Source: CAIYUC01 sp963682005
GTDB taxonomy: Bacteria > Bacteroidota > Bacteroidia > Bacteroidales > FEN-979
DNA: 64,000 nt
Assembly: GCA_963682005.1 (NCBI GenBank)
Contig: OY820914.1
Location: 2,852,001-2,916,000 of the forward strand
Reading direction: 5' to 3'
How positions within the stretch are numbered: position 1 is the stretch's first letter; every line of letters starts with the position of its first letter. Below, one piece after another: positions 28,359 to 37,766 of the stretch. The position numbers were made by a program, and so were the translations under genes. Under the pieces are notes generated by a model, which worked only from the letters and a program-made list of their open reading frames with translations, had not been told where the DNA came from and did no database searches.

Positions 28359-28434
28359 TTACGAATTACAGATTACGAATTACGAAATAATTTGATCACC
28401 ACCTCACCAACGTCATTCCCGCGAAAGCGGGAAC
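28359..28434. repeat. Heptamer array and palindrome
   Basis: 28359-28386 has four TTACGAA-type heptamers. 28411-28434 is a variant palindrome with core TTCCCGCGAAAGCGGGAA instead of the usual TCCCC...GGGGA. Confidence 0.85.
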
Positions 28435-28450
28435 ACCTCACCAGTTATTA

Positions 28451-29395
28451 ATGAACCGCGTCACAAATTTATTCCGCATCCGCTACCCGGTCATCCAGGC
28501 CGGGATGATCTGGTGCAGCGGGTGGGAACTGGCTTCGGCGGTGAGCAATGCCGGTGGATTGGGCATCATTGGTGCCGGATCGATGACTCCGGAGATACTG
28601 GAAGAGCAAATAAAGAAATGCAAGGCGGCAACCGCGAATCCTTTCGGAGTCAATATTCCTTTACTATATCATGGTGTCGACAGGCAGATCGAAGTGATCC
28701 TTCGCGAAGGGGTCAAGATCGTAATCACAGCCGCAGGGAATCCGGTCAAATGGGTGCCGATGCTCAAAGAGCAGGGGTTGACCGTTGCCCATGTTGTGGC
28801 GAACGTCAAAGGTGCACTTAAAGCCGTGGAGGCGGGTGCAGATGCCGTTATCGCCGAGGGTTTTGAAGCCGGGGGCCACGTCGGCAAGCAGGAAACCACC
28901 ACGTTTACCTTGATACCGCTGGTCAGGGAGGCAATCAGCATCCCGCTGATCGCAGCCGGAGGGATTGCAACAGGCAGGGGTATGCTTGCAGCCATGGCCC
29001 TGGGCGCGGATGGCGTTCAGATCGGGACCCGGTTTGCCGCATCCCTGGAATCCTCAGCCCATCCGGAGTTCAAGCGTATGATCGTTGATGCTCAGGATGG
29101 GGATACGTTTGTGACATTGAAAAAGGTCGTACCGGTCAGGCTCCTTAAAAATCCTTTCAGCGACAAAGTTCGAAAGATGGAAGAAGATTGTGCCACCCCC
29201 GAAGAACTGGATCGCTTCCTTGGCAAAGGCAGGGCCATGAAGGGGATGTTTGAAGGTGACCTGGCTGAAGGCGAATTCGAGATCGGGGAGGCCTGCGCAC
29301 TTATTCATGAGATCAGGCCGGCCGGAGAGATCCTCGATGAAATATTGGCCGAATTCAGGCAGGTTAGAAGTGATTTGTCAGGGATTGATTTTTAA
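28451..29395 (+). CDS. FabK / nitronate monooxygenase family flavoenzyme
   Basis: 314-aa FMN TIM-barrel protein. The N-terminus (YPVIQAGMIWCSGWELASAV), the AEGFEAGGHVGK segment with its conserved His, AAGGIATGRGM and VQIGTRF match enoyl-ACP reductase II (FabK) and related 2-nitropropane dioxygenase-like enzymes. FabK would reduce enoyl-acyl carriers with NAD(P)H; nitronate monooxygenases oxidise nitronates. Context beside crotonase, hydroxyacyl-CoA dehydrogenase and thiolase genes favours an enoyl reductase-type role, but sequence reading alone cannot settle it. Separated from the thiolase gene by about 100 bp of repeats. Confidence 0.82.
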   Translation: MNRVTNLFRIRYPVIQAGMIWCSGWELASAVSNAGGLGIIGAGSMTPEILEEQIKKCKAATANPFGVNIPLLYHGVDRQIEVILREGVKIVITAAGNPVKWVPMLKEQGLTVAHVVANVKGALKAVEAGADAVIAEGFEAGGHVGKQETTTFTLIPLVREAISIPLIAAGGIATGRGMLAAMALGADGVQIGTRFAASLESSAHPEFKRMIVDAQDGDTFVTLKKVVPVRLLKNPFSDKVRKMEEDCATPEELDRFLGKGRAMKGMFEGDLAEGEFEIGEACALIHEIRPAGEILDEILAEFRQVRSDLSGIDF

Positions 29396-29433
29396 TTAAT
29401 AAATTTATCCCGGTAACACTTTTGAGATCCGCT

Positions 29434-30471
29434 ATGAATAAAAACCGGTTTTTTGTCTTCCATACACTTCCCCTTTTGGCGGATACCTTACCGATGAATC
29501 TACTGATTGCGCTGACAGGTCAGCGGTTCATTTACCCATTCTACCATACAGTTTCCGATAATGAGATCCTTCACATCAAACATCTTTACAGGGTCCGGAG
29601 CATAAAGGAATTCATCGCTGATCTTGATTACCTGTTGAAATACTTCGAACCTGTTGATATCGGCCAGGTATTAACTTCTTTCAGGGAGCAGAAGCCACTG
29701 AAGAAAAAGGGGTTTTTCCTTTCTTTCGATGATGGACTCCGTGAATTTCACGATGTGATTGCACCCATCCTTACGCAAAAGGGGCTTCCTGCGGTCTGTT
29801 TCCTGAACTCGGCATTTATCGGCAACAAAGATCTCTTTTACAGGTACAAAGCCAGTCTTCTGGCGGAAAAAATGCAAACGAACCCGCTGAATGATTTCAC
29901 AACCGGCAGTATCAATGAACTCTTCCGGAACACAAGATACGAAGGGAAGGAAATTTGCACCGGCATACTCGAAATAAGTTATCACGACCGTAATTTACTG
30001 GATGATATTGCAGGGATCCTTGAATTTGATTTCAACGATTACCTGGACAAGAACCGCCCGTATCTTGACCCGGAACAGATCCGGTCGCTCATTCGCCAGG
30101 GCTTCTCATTTGGAGCTCACAGCATCGATCACCCTGAATATTTTCGCCTTTCGGAAGATGACCAGGTATTTCAGACACATACAAGTATTGATGACATCTG
30201 CAATGAATTCGGATTGAAATCCAGGCTCTTCTCATTTCCATTTACCGATCATGGGGTGAAACAATCCTTTTTTAATAGAATATTTGATCCGGGAAACAGG
30301 ATCGCGGATCTAACATTTGGTGGTGCCGGGCTGAAACGGGATGAGATCCCCCTGAACATTCAACGGATCCCATTCGAAGAAACAGCGCTTACAGCCGGAA
30401 AGATCCTGAAAACAGAATACCTTTATTATATCATTAAATCATTATTTGGGAAAAATATAATCGTTAGATAG
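29434..30471 (+). CDS. Polysaccharide deacetylase (NodB-like)
   Basis: 345-aa protein with the NodB homology fold. Motif 1 is SFDDGLREF (catalytic and metal Asp pair) and motif 2 is GAHSIDHPEYF (metal His residues). It would remove N- or O-acetyl groups from a polysaccharide or lipid-linked sugar. No signal peptide is evident. The frame opens with a TTG at 29422, but ATG 29434 (MNKNRFFVFHTLP) is the better start. The GNAT gene immediately downstream could be the matching acyl-transfer partner, though repeats separate them. Confidence 0.83.
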   Translation: MNKNRFFVFHTLPLLADTLPMNLLIALTGQRFIYPFYHTVSDNEILHIKHLYRVRSIKEFIADLDYLLKYFEPVDIGQVLTSFREQKPLKKKGFFLSFDDGLREFHDVIAPILTQKGLPAVCFLNSAFIGNKDLFYRYKASLLAEKMQTNPLNDFTTGSINELFRNTRYEGKEICTGILEISYHDRNLLDDIAGILEFDFNDYLDKNRPYLDPEQIRSLIRQGFSFGAHSIDHPEYFRLSEDDQVFQTHTSIDDICNEFGLKSRLFSFPFTDHGVKQSFFNRIFDPGNRIADLTFGGAGLKRDEIPLNIQRIPFEETALTAGKILKTEYLYYIIKSLFGKNIIVR

Positions 30472-30483
30472 ATGGTTGATTAA

Positions 30484-30561
30484 TTACGAATTACGAATTA
30501 CGAAAGAAATAGCCGGAGCCCCGCAGCCCGCATCCCGCGCCTGCAGCCTGAAGCCTGAAGC
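30484..30561. repeat. Heptamer arrays in the leader of the GNAT gene
   Basis: 30484-30504 has three TTACGAA units; 30541-30561 has three CTGAAGC-type units, ending 10 bp before the ATG at 30572. An open frame runs through these arrays from 30476, but the peptide it would add is repeat-derived. Confidence 0.85.
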
Positions 30562-30571
30562 AGATAACAAT

Positions 30572-31666
30572 ATGGAAATAACCTGTTACACAACAGCCAC
30601 CATCGTTCAGTTCACCTCGTCGGATCAATTCCCGAAGCTTCGGCATATCCCGATCACATCCCTTCGCGCCCTTTCACACAGTCTTAATCCGAGGGCTGAT
30701 GCTGAAGATAAAATTTTGTTCGTGGCATGGGAAAAGGATGAAGTGGCAGGATACCTGGGTGTTCTCGCGGATAAGATCCTGCAATCAGGCACAATGGTAA
30801 AGTGTGCCTGGCTTTCCTGTTTCTGGGTCGATCCTGCAATCCGGGGTTCGGGTATAGCAAAGGAATTGTTCCTCAGGGTCATGGTTGCATGGGAAAACCG
30901 GATCCTGATCACGAACATGGCACCGGGAACCATGAATTTCTACCTGCGGTCCGGGTTGTTCGGACAACCGCAGTTTAAAGAGGGAATCCGTTGCTTTTTA
31001 AGGTTTAACCTGGCGGAGATCCTTCCGCCGAAAAAGAAACTGTTCGAGAGGGTAAAACCATTCCTGTCTGCCATGGATAAGATGGCCAACATGCTAAATG
31101 AAATCAGGGTTTCATCCATCCCTGAGAAGCGATATATAAGTACACTCAAGGTCGAGCAGGTAAATGGCCTCGATCATGACGTACATCAATTCATCATGTC
31201 GCTGAACCAGGAAGAACACATGCGTCGTGGTAAAAGTGAACTGGAATGGATATTGGCAAACAAATGGCTTATTCAGAGCGCATCTCCAACAGAAGAAAGC
31301 AAGCGGTACTATTTTTCACTCGTCGCTCAGCGGTTTTTTTACAGGTGCCTGAAATTTTATAACCGGAAGGATGAACTTGCTGGGTTTATGATACTTTCTG
31401 TCAGGAATAACCATCTGACCATTCCATATTTCTTCGGGACCGGTGAGATACATGATGAAGTTGTCAGGTACATTGTCCGGACCATGCTTGAGTTGAAACT
31501 GAACATGGTGACCGTTTTCCATCCTGCCTTGTCCCGGGAAATAAGGAACGCCGGAACACCTTTTCTGCAGAAAAGAGCGATCCGGCGACCTTACCTTGCC
31601 TCCACGGAAATCAACATATCGGGATTGAATTTCCAGGATGGAGACGGGGATTCCGTTTTTACTTAG
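30572..31666 (+). CDS. GNAT family acyltransferase, two-part
   Basis: 364-aa protein. The first half is a clear GNAT domain: CFWVDPAIRGSGIAKELFLRV is the acetyl-CoA-binding motif A (about residues 85-105), followed by NFYLRSGLF. The second half (about 200-364) has alternating strands and helices ending in a GTGEIHDEVVRYIVRTML segment and may be a second, degenerate GNAT-like fold. Substrate is unknown; the upstream deacetylase suggests sugars or lipids. I start at ATG 30572 (MEITCYTT), because the upstream in-frame extension is encoded by heptamer repeats. Two strong hairpins follow the stop. Confidence 0.78.
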   Translation: MEITCYTTATIVQFTSSDQFPKLRHIPITSLRALSHSLNPRADAEDKILFVAWEKDEVAGYLGVLADKILQSGTMVKCAWLSCFWVDPAIRGSGIAKELFLRVMVAWENRILITNMAPGTMNFYLRSGLFGQPQFKEGIRCFLRFNLAEILPPKKKLFERVKPFLSAMDKMANMLNEIRVSSIPEKRYISTLKVEQVNGLDHDVHQFIMSLNQEEHMRRGKSELEWILANKWLIQSASPTEESKRYYFSLVAQRFFYRCLKFYNRKDELAGFMILSVRNNHLTIPYFFGTGEIHDEVVRYIVRTMLELKLNMVTVFHPALSREIRNAGTPFLQKRAIRRPYLASTEINISGLNFQDGDGDSVFT

Positions 31667-31680
31667 CCTCATCCCCTGCA

Positions 31681-31704
31681 CCCCTTCTCCTTCAGGAGAA
31701 GGGG
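31681..31704. terminator. Hairpin CCCCTTCTCC...GGAGAAGGGG
   Basis: Perfect 10-bp stem with a 4-base loop (TTCA), starting 15 bp after the GNAT stop. It could end transcription from either side, although no long T-run follows. Similar C/G hairpins lie at 25707-25730 and 62693-62717. Confidence 0.55.
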
Positions 31705-31731
31705 ACGGGGGTTGAGGTGTTTGGGTTTATA

Positions 31732-31757
31732 CCTCGTCCCGAGTACTCGGGACGAGG
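31732..31757. repeat. 26-bp perfect palindrome
   Basis: CCTCGTCCCGAGT/ACTCGGGACGAGG is a perfect, loopless 13+13 palindrome. It lies between two convergent genes. Its perfect dyad could be a protein-binding site or part of a repeat family. Confidence 0.7.
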
Positions 31758-31808
31758 AAAGAAATAATTTACCAATCTGATACCTCGCTGCTCTGCGGGC
31801 GAGGAGTT

Positions 31809-33758
31809 TTATTTTGCAAATTCCGTTCGGCTTCCTGCTGTATTTGCTTCATAGGCAACGTCAAATGAAAGCATTGCCGCCATACCGAGATGGGTATCAG
31901 TCCCTGCAGCATTATTTCTGAACAAACGGACAAGCAGGATGCTGTAAATGTGCTTCTGGTCAGTGGCCGGGTAGATCAATCCGAGACTTGTCATGGTTGA
32001 CTTTAATGCTCCGCCTGCAGATGATGTCCCTGATACAACCGACGTCGGCCCGAAAGTACCATTGTTATCAACCCAGGTATATTCGATCGACCAGGTGACA
32101 TTTCCTGTTCCTGAATTCATCGGTGCCCAGTGAACATGGGGATCAATGGCAGTCGTCTCTTTCAGATCATGCGGCATTTCAATGGTAAAGAACAGGCTTT
32201 CTTCGATCCCGTCCTTGTGCTGGTATTGATATTGCCATACCCCGGTGCTTGAAAATCCGTTATCAACGAATTTCAGGAAAGCCGGTGAAACAGCTGCCGT
32301 TTTCCCGGTCAGTCCCGGCATGGTCACCTCATTCCAGACCATAGCAGCCCCCTTGAATTCAAGTGTTCCGTCGGCTTCAAATTTCGAATAATCCAATGTG
32401 CTTCCGATCCGGACTTCTCCGGTTGAAAGAAACCTCATTCGTTCTGTTGAATTGGTTTTTATGACTACGTCCTTGCTGTCGGTAGTTCCAAGGAAATTTA
32501 GGGAGGGATCCGTCCCGGCATTCCCTGTCACCGACCACACACTTGATCCTCCGAAATTGCCCAGTCTTTTTGAAACAACGCCGTTGCCGGAAACCACGAG
32601 GACGGTATCCTTGGTGGTAACCTGCAATCCTTCGATCCGAAGCGGGTCTCCGGATACCGGGACAATGTGCAGCCTGTTCAGCGGATCCTTCGTTCCGATA
32701 CCGATATTCCCTGAACTGATCGTGCTGGCACTTCCATCTATATTATCTCCGAAAATGAGATTCCCAAGGTTCATATGGAAGCTGCCGGATTCCCCTGTGA
32801 TATTATAACCCACCACGATGTTGTTGTCACCCGATTCTGAAATGTCAGAACCGTATCCTACAATAATATTATTGCTACCGCCCGTACTCGTAAATTGTGC
32901 GGCATTCGTGCCGACAATGGTGTTGTTTGATCCGCTCATCCAGCTTAATGCCTGCCACCCGACGGCCACATTGTTCGTTCCTTCAAAATATTCCCCTCCA
33001 TGACTTCCTACAACCGTATTCCGGTCGCCATTCCAGTGCCATTGCATGGCGTATTCTCCGATAGCAATATTGGCAAAGGACCAGGCGTTTGTTTCAAGGG
33101 AGTGCATACCGACGGAAGTGTTGCAGCATCCTCCCATGTTGTACCGCTGGGATTCAGCCCCGACAGCGGTGTTCCCGCTGCCGATCGTGTCTCCTGAGAG
33201 AGACTGGTAACCGAATGCGGCATTGTCAGGTCCGCCCCAGCCTCTTAAAGCGCCGTATCCATATCCTGTTTCACCATACCCGTAACTGGAGGAGATGATA
33301 CCTGACCCTACATTGTTTATCCTGATGCGGAAAGGCGCATTATCCGTTGTTCCGATAAAACTCCCGGAAGGCCCGGTCCCGCTGTTCCCCGTCAGCGACC
33401 ATGCGGTTCCTGCAGTGGAGAACCTCATCCAGGATGCTCCGGTCCAGTAATAATAACCGGGTGTAACGGCATTGTCTCCCGTACCTGCCGTGTTCAGGTT
33501 GTAAACGAGCAGTGAAGTCGCAGGGGAGGGAACGGTGATTATATCATTAATCCCCAGAAGCATGACCCGGGGGATCAGTAAGCCTTTGTCCTGGTAGCTT
33601 ACATCAAGTCCGGCAGAGGAATGTGCAGGGAGTCCAAATGAGTTGATCCCAACCTGGGCCATGGCTGTCTGGTGACAAAACAGAAGTAAAATGAAGAGCG
33701 AGAATGTAGCGACCCACGATGATTCAAGATCATGAAGGTTTACGCTGGAGATTTTCAT
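31809..33758 (-). CDS. Secreted protein with YadA-like head repeats
   Basis: About 649-aa exported protein with a signal peptide ending near ...CHQTAMAQ. Residues about 190-330 contain repeated NTxVGxxAxxxxxxGxxN units (NTAVGAES, NTSVGMHS, NIAIGEYA, NTVVGSHG, NVAVGWQA, NTIVGTNA, NIIVGYGS). These resemble the left-handed coil head of trimeric autotransporter adhesins and Bacteroidota tail-fibre-like proteins. The C-terminal part (about 520-649) is a beta-rich domain without an obvious type IX tail. I start at ATG 33758 (MKISSV), 22 bp after a good promoter; the longer frame to 33788 would overlap the -7 element. The response regulator/sensor kinase genes lie upstream on the same strand. Confidence 0.75.
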   Translation of the reverse strand: MKISSVNLHDLESSWVATFSLFILLLFCHQTAMAQVGINSFGLPAHSSAGLDVSYQDKGLLIPRVMLLGINDIITVPSPATSLLVYNLNTAGTGDNAVTPGYYYWTGASWMRFSTAGTAWSLTGNSGTGPSGSFIGTTDNAPFRIRINNVGSGIISSSYGYGETGYGYGALRGWGGPDNAAFGYQSLSGDTIGSGNTAVGAESQRYNMGGCCNTSVGMHSLETNAWSFANIAIGEYAMQWHWNGDRNTVVGSHGGEYFEGTNNVAVGWQALSWMSGSNNTIVGTNAAQFTSTGGSNNIIVGYGSDISESGDNNIVVGYNITGESGSFHMNLGNLIFGDNIDGSASTISSGNIGIGTKDPLNRLHIVPVSGDPLRIEGLQVTTKDTVLVVSGNGVVSKRLGNFGGSSVWSVTGNAGTDPSLNFLGTTDSKDVVIKTNSTERMRFLSTGEVRIGSTLDYSKFEADGTLEFKGAAMVWNEVTMPGLTGKTAAVSPAFLKFVDNGFSSTGVWQYQYQHKDGIEESLFFTIEMPHDLKETTAIDPHVHWAPMNSGTGNVTWSIEYTWVDNNGTFGPTSVVSGTSSAGGALKSTMTSLGLIYPATDQKHIYSILLVRLFRNNAAGTDTHLGMAAMLSFDVAYEANTAGSRTEFAK

Positions 33759-33785
33759 AGAATGCTGGTTTGGTTTTCTTGCCAG

Positions 33786-33816
33786 CAAATGTAGGCTCTT
33801 GGGGAAGCCGGGTCAA
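33786..33816 (-). promoter_or_regulatory. Bacteroidota-type promoter for the head-repeat protein
   Basis: On the minus strand TTG (33816-33814) is followed after exactly 20 bp by TACATTTG (33793-33786), matching the TTG-(19-21)-TAnnTTTG promoter. The predicted leader is about 20 bp. It gives the surface-protein gene its own promoter downstream of the response regulator gene. Confidence 0.6.
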
Positions 33817-33847
33817 TAAGATGAAAGTATGAAATTTCAGGCGGCCG

Positions 33848-34486
33848 TCAGTCGATCAGTCTTTCCTTTAATGCCTTGATCACCACTTCAGATTTGGAAT
33901 TCACGTGGAGTTTCCTATAAATGCTGTATATATGGCTGCGGACAGTGCCCTCGGAGATAAAGCAGGCATCGGCCGTCATCTTATAGCTTTTCCCCTTAAC
34001 CAGGCATTTTACAATATCCATCTCCCGGGGCGACAGGTTATAATCATTGTTTCTCGGTGTATTGTTCTTCGAGAAATAGTCAAGGACCATTCGCGCGATC
34101 TCACCCGTCATAGGCGATCCCCCGTTATTGAGCTCGGTGATCGCCTCGATGATCCTGATCGCATTTGATTTTTTCAGGAGGTACCCGCTGGCCCCGGCGC
34201 ATAAGGCATCGAAAACTTTCGTCCGGTCCTCAAAAACAGTAAAGATCAGGATTTGGATCTCCGGGAATTTTTCCTTCACCATGTAAGTGGCTTCAATACC
34301 CGTAATGCCTGGTAGATCTATGTCCATGACGATCACATCCGGCTTTTCCTTTGTACAGTTCTCAATCAGGTCCGAGCAATCAGGAAATGCTCCGCAAAAC
34401 TCAAGGGAGTCATCTCCCATCACAAGGTGCGACAGGCTTTTCCTTAAATGTTCATTGTCTTCATAAATGGCGACCCTGATGCTCAT
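33848..34486 (-). CDS. NarL/LuxR-family response regulator
   Basis: 212 aa: an N-terminal receiver domain with phospho-acceptor Asp55 in VIVMDIDLPGITG and the acidic pair near residue 10 (YEDNE), the conserved Lys in LLKKSN, and a C-terminal LuxR helix-turn-helix (LSPREMDIVKCLVKGKSY... SEGTVRSHIYSIYRKL). It probably works with the sensor kinase encoded 109 bp upstream on the same strand. The surface protein gene directly downstream has its own promoter and is a reasonable target. Confidence 0.94.
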   Translation of the reverse strand: MSIRVAIYEDNEHLRKSLSHLVMGDDSLEFCGAFPDCSDLIENCTKEKPDVIVMDIDLPGITGIEATYMVKEKFPEIQILIFTVFEDRTKVFDALCAGASGYLLKKSNAIRIIEAITELNNGGSPMTGEIARMVLDYFSKNNTPRNNDYNLSPREMDIVKCLVKGKSYKMTADACFISEGTVRSHIYSIYRKLHVNSKSEVVIKALKERLID

Positions 34487-34595
34487 GATTTTTCCCTTTT
34501 ACTTAAAAGACAATATTACGCAACAATCTCTGTTTGACCAATAATACGTTGGTATGAATCAGTGACCTGTTTTATTTTGCGTATCACTGGCTTGG

Positions 34596-37500
34596 TCAGT
34601 TTGATTTTACCTGTAGAATGATCCGGGTGCCTTTGCTGTGACCGGATTCAATCCTGATCGTGCCATTGATCTTCTCAGCCCTATGTTTCATGTTTTTCAG
34701 TCCGTTCCGTGAAGTCTGAACGGATGGATCAAAACCAACGCCGTCATCAGCAATGAGCATATTCATCAACCCGTTCTCCTGGTTGAACCTGATTTCTGCT
34801 GTCCTGCATTCAGCGTATTTTAAAATATTGTTGATCGATTCCTTTGCGATCAGGAAAACATTCCTCCGGGTCTCCATTGGAAGCCGGATATTCAGCATCC
34901 TGTCGGGATAATCGATCGTGAAATGGATGTCTTTCGCTTCAAAGAGCGGGGCTGCATATTCACTGATCCTTAGTCCGAGGTTCTCAAACTTGTCATTTAA
35001 AGGATTAACGAGCCAGATGATGTCATCAATCCGTTCGAGCATGCTCTGGGCATTTGTTCCAATTTCATCCACAATGACCGCAGAATCATCTTCCCTGACC
35101 TTTTTTCGCAGGATGATGCTAAGGATGGAGATACTGCTCAAGGTTGAGCTCACATCATCGTGTAAGTCGGCGGCAATTCTCGCCCTGACGCGAACAAGCT
35201 TTTTCAGCTGCCGCAACTTGTATGAATAGATGACATATGTGATTCCTGATATGGAAAGGATCACGGCCAGGATAAACCACCAGGTTTGCCAGAAAAACGG
35301 TTTGATCATGAAAAGGAACTGTTTTTCGCATCCATTCCGTTCTCCTTCTGTGGCTACCCTGATCCGGAATATGTAGGTTCCCGGTGGAATGTTGGTGTAT
35401 CGTGCTTCACGTGATGTTTCGGCCCGGATCCAGTTTTTATCAAATCCTTCCATCTTGTATTGGTAACGGATCTGTTCAACATTCCGGTAGCTGATTGCGG
35501 TGTACCGGAAGACAAGGTTGTTCTGATCCGCTTTAAGAATGGTCTTTTTCGTATGATCTGCCAGGTCCTGTTCAAGGATCATATCTCCGTTTACTTCCAC
35601 CGACTCGATCAGGAGGTTGACCGGTAAGGTATCGGAAACGCCAAGTTCATTGATGTTGATCATGTCAAAAGCCCCCTCCGAATCCATGAAGAGATTCCCC
35701 GAACCATCCACATAAATTTTTGTGGCTCCTTCAGGGTTGTTATGCAAGCCATTGCGCTCGTCATAAAACTGGAATGATTCGGTATATGGATTGAGATGGA
35801 GCAGTCCTTTATTCACGATCCAGAATGTTCCTCCGGGATCCTTCGATATCCAGTCAATCCCGGGAACATTAAGCCCTTTCCCGGTGGTGAAGATCCTGAA
35901 GCTGAATTCTCCTTTCCTTTTCTGCTCGACCCGCACAAGCCCTTCGTCATCGAATCCAAGCCACATCCGTCCAAGAGAATCGCACTCAACCGTATTGACC
36001 CATTGTTTTTTAATCCCATACCGGTGGAGAGAATCCATCAGGGAATTATTGAACTGTTGTTTAACGGGATCATATATGCTGACGCCTTTTGAATTTCCAA
36101 ACCATACCTGGTTAAACCGGTCAATCCCTATTGCTCCGAAATGGGTGCCATCGGAAAGGCTGGAATTATTGCCGGGTTCATGCCTGACCCAGGTAGCTTT
36201 TTCCCGCGATGGATCAATACGGAAAACTCCGTCAAACCGGGTCCCGATCCAAAGATTGCTGTTCTTGTCCTCTTTTACCGCATAAACAACAGGATCTTTG
36301 ATCGGTAATGGCTTTCCGTCGTGTGTACGGAAAAGTTTCAGCATGTTCCGGGCTGTATCAAGGGATAGCAGGTTCCTTCTTGTACTGACCCAGAGAACCC
36401 CCCGGGAATCCCTATAAAGGTTGGTTATGCACAGTGAGTTCTGTTCATTTACACCTTCTTCCGGTATGATCTTCCATTGCTGTGTTGATATGTCGCCGCA
36501 GAAAAGGCCATTACAGCCATAAGCTCCAACATAAAGCCGGTTTTGGGCCCTGTCATTATAAAAATCGCTGAGCCAGGTGAACGGATATGGCAGATTTACT
36601 CTTCTGAAGTGATAGACCTGCCGGTTCTCTATGCTGATCCCTTCACGGGTGCCGATCCACAAGTCTTTTCCCTGGTTGAACCAGCTGATGCCGGAAATGC
36701 AGTCATCCAGGATCGACCCGGGAATACTTTTGTTTTTACCATAAAAGCGGAATCTTTTTGAGATCTTGTTGAAAATCCCAAGCCCCTTGTCAGGGCTGGA
36801 AAGGAGGAACTCATGGTCATTCCTGGGAACAATGGATAAGAATGTGTGCGGGGTATTATTACAGGGAAAATCTTTCCAGTTCTCATTTTTCAGATCAAAA
36901 CAGGATAATCCTACGCCCCAGCCGCAGGTCCATAATTTGTTTTCAGGGTCGAGATAAAGGTCGGTAAGGCAGTAGCCTTTGTTCACAAAATGTTTGTAAT
37001 CCTTCGAAACCCTGCCTGTGTTCTTGTCGAAGAGGATAAGTCCACCAGCTGTTGCCAAGAGTAATTTCGTTGGATCCCTCGGGTCATCTCTGATACATCC
37101 GATGTTCCTGAAATGATATTCCCGGTCGAGCGGATTTTCACTGAGTTGTAACGGGAAGAGTTTAAATTGCCCGGCCTTGAGGGTCGTCTGAACAAGGTTA
37201 TTGTCAGTCCCGATCCAGACGATCCCCGACTTGTCCTCATAAAAACACCGGATGCTTTTTCCGGATAAGGAGGTCAAGCCCGGCGTAGCCTTTGAATAAC
37301 TCGTGAACTTACCGTTTTTGAAGCTATAGACCGAGATCCCGTCAGCCGTTCCGATCCAGATCGTTGAGTCACTCAATTCCCTGAGCGAATAGATCATGTT
37401 ATCGACGAGTGATTCCGGGTCTCCCGGGGTCGAGCGGAATACCTTCATGTCATGTCCGTCGAACCGGGCAAGACCATCGGCAGTACCGATCCAGATATAG

Positions 37501-37676
37501 CCGTTGAAATCCTGTATGAAGCAGTTGACAATACGTGAGGGTAATCCGTTCTCCCTGGTGATATGCGTAAAATGCATCTGCTTTTCCGCATTTTGTTCCG
37601 GAAACAAACTGACAGGCTGGGCGAGTACCACGTTAAAATATAAGCCCAGGAACAGGATGGTCGTGATCCGGATCAT
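34596..37676 (-). CDS. Propeller-type sensor histidine kinase (Reg_prop/Y_Y_Y/HisKA_3)
   Basis: 1026 aa with a signal peptide (MIRITTILFLGLYFNVVLAQ). About 14 Reg_prop blades fill residues 40-690 (repeated GxIWIGTxxGLxxFD). A Y_Y_Y domain covers about 700-775 (RYTNIPPGTYIFRIRV). One membrane span follows (WWFILAVILSISGITYVIYS). The HisKA_3 dimerisation box has His839 in ADLHDDVSSTLSSI, and a HATPase domain follows (N-box KESINNILKYA; DDGVGFD). It is the non-hybrid, NarX-like version; the partner regulator is a separate gene. Related Bacteroidota sensors bind oligosaccharides in the periplasm; the ligand here is unknown. Confidence 0.93.
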   Translation of the reverse strand: MIRITTILFLGLYFNVVLAQPVSLFPEQNAEKQMHFTHITRENGLPSRIVNCFIQDFNGYIWIGTADGLARFDGHDMKVFRSTPGDPESLVDNMIYSLRELSDSTIWIGTADGISVYSFKNGKFTSYSKATPGLTSLSGKSIRCFYEDKSGIVWIGTDNNLVQTTLKAGQFKLFPLQLSENPLDREYHFRNIGCIRDDPRDPTKLLLATAGGLILFDKNTGRVSKDYKHFVNKGYCLTDLYLDPENKLWTCGWGVGLSCFDLKNENWKDFPCNNTPHTFLSIVPRNDHEFLLSSPDKGLGIFNKISKRFRFYGKNKSIPGSILDDCISGISWFNQGKDLWIGTREGISIENRQVYHFRRVNLPYPFTWLSDFYNDRAQNRLYVGAYGCNGLFCGDISTQQWKIIPEEGVNEQNSLCITNLYRDSRGVLWVSTRRNLLSLDTARNMLKLFRTHDGKPLPIKDPVVYAVKEDKNSNLWIGTRFDGVFRIDPSREKATWVRHEPGNNSSLSDGTHFGAIGIDRFNQVWFGNSKGVSIYDPVKQQFNNSLMDSLHRYGIKKQWVNTVECDSLGRMWLGFDDEGLVRVEQKRKGEFSFRIFTTGKGLNVPGIDWISKDPGGTFWIVNKGLLHLNPYTESFQFYDERNGLHNNPEGATKIYVDGSGNLFMDSEGAFDMININELGVSDTLPVNLLIESVEVNGDMILEQDLADHTKKTILKADQNNLVFRYTAISYRNVEQIRYQYKMEGFDKNWIRAETSREARYTNIPPGTYIFRIRVATEGERNGCEKQFLFMIKPFFWQTWWFILAVILSISGITYVIYSYKLRQLKKLVRVRARIAADLHDDVSSTLSSISILSIILRKKVREDDSAVIVDEIGTNAQSMLERIDDIIWLVNPLNDKFENLGLRISEYAAPLFEAKDIHFTIDYPDRMLNIRLPMETRRNVFLIAKESINNILKYAECRTAEIRFNQENGLMNMLIADDGVGFDPSVQTSRNGLKNMKHRAEKINGTIRIESGHSKGTRIILQVKSN

Positions 37677-37724
37677 AACCCACCACTACATTCCTGCCAT
37701 CTCACATTTTTCATTTCACCATTC

Positions 37725-37766
37725 TTCATTCTTCACTCTTCATTCTTCACTCTTCACTTTTCACTT
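37725..37766. repeat. Heptamer array overlapping the OsmC stop codon
   Basis: Six 7-bp units alternating TTCATTC/TTCACTC and ending TTCACTT TTCACTT. The last unit contains the stop codon (37761-37763, minus strand) and final Lys codon of the OsmC gene. Same family as 39914-40007 and 44199-44226. Confidence 0.85.

Noticed and set aside
30476..30571. Earlier start of the GNAT protein
   Set aside because: The added peptide is encoded by TTACGAA and CTGAAGC heptamers; the family-like sequence begins at 30572.
31681..31704. Confident rho-independent terminator
   Set aside because: The stem is strong but not followed by a T-run, and similar hairpins recur elsewhere; kept only as a possible terminator.
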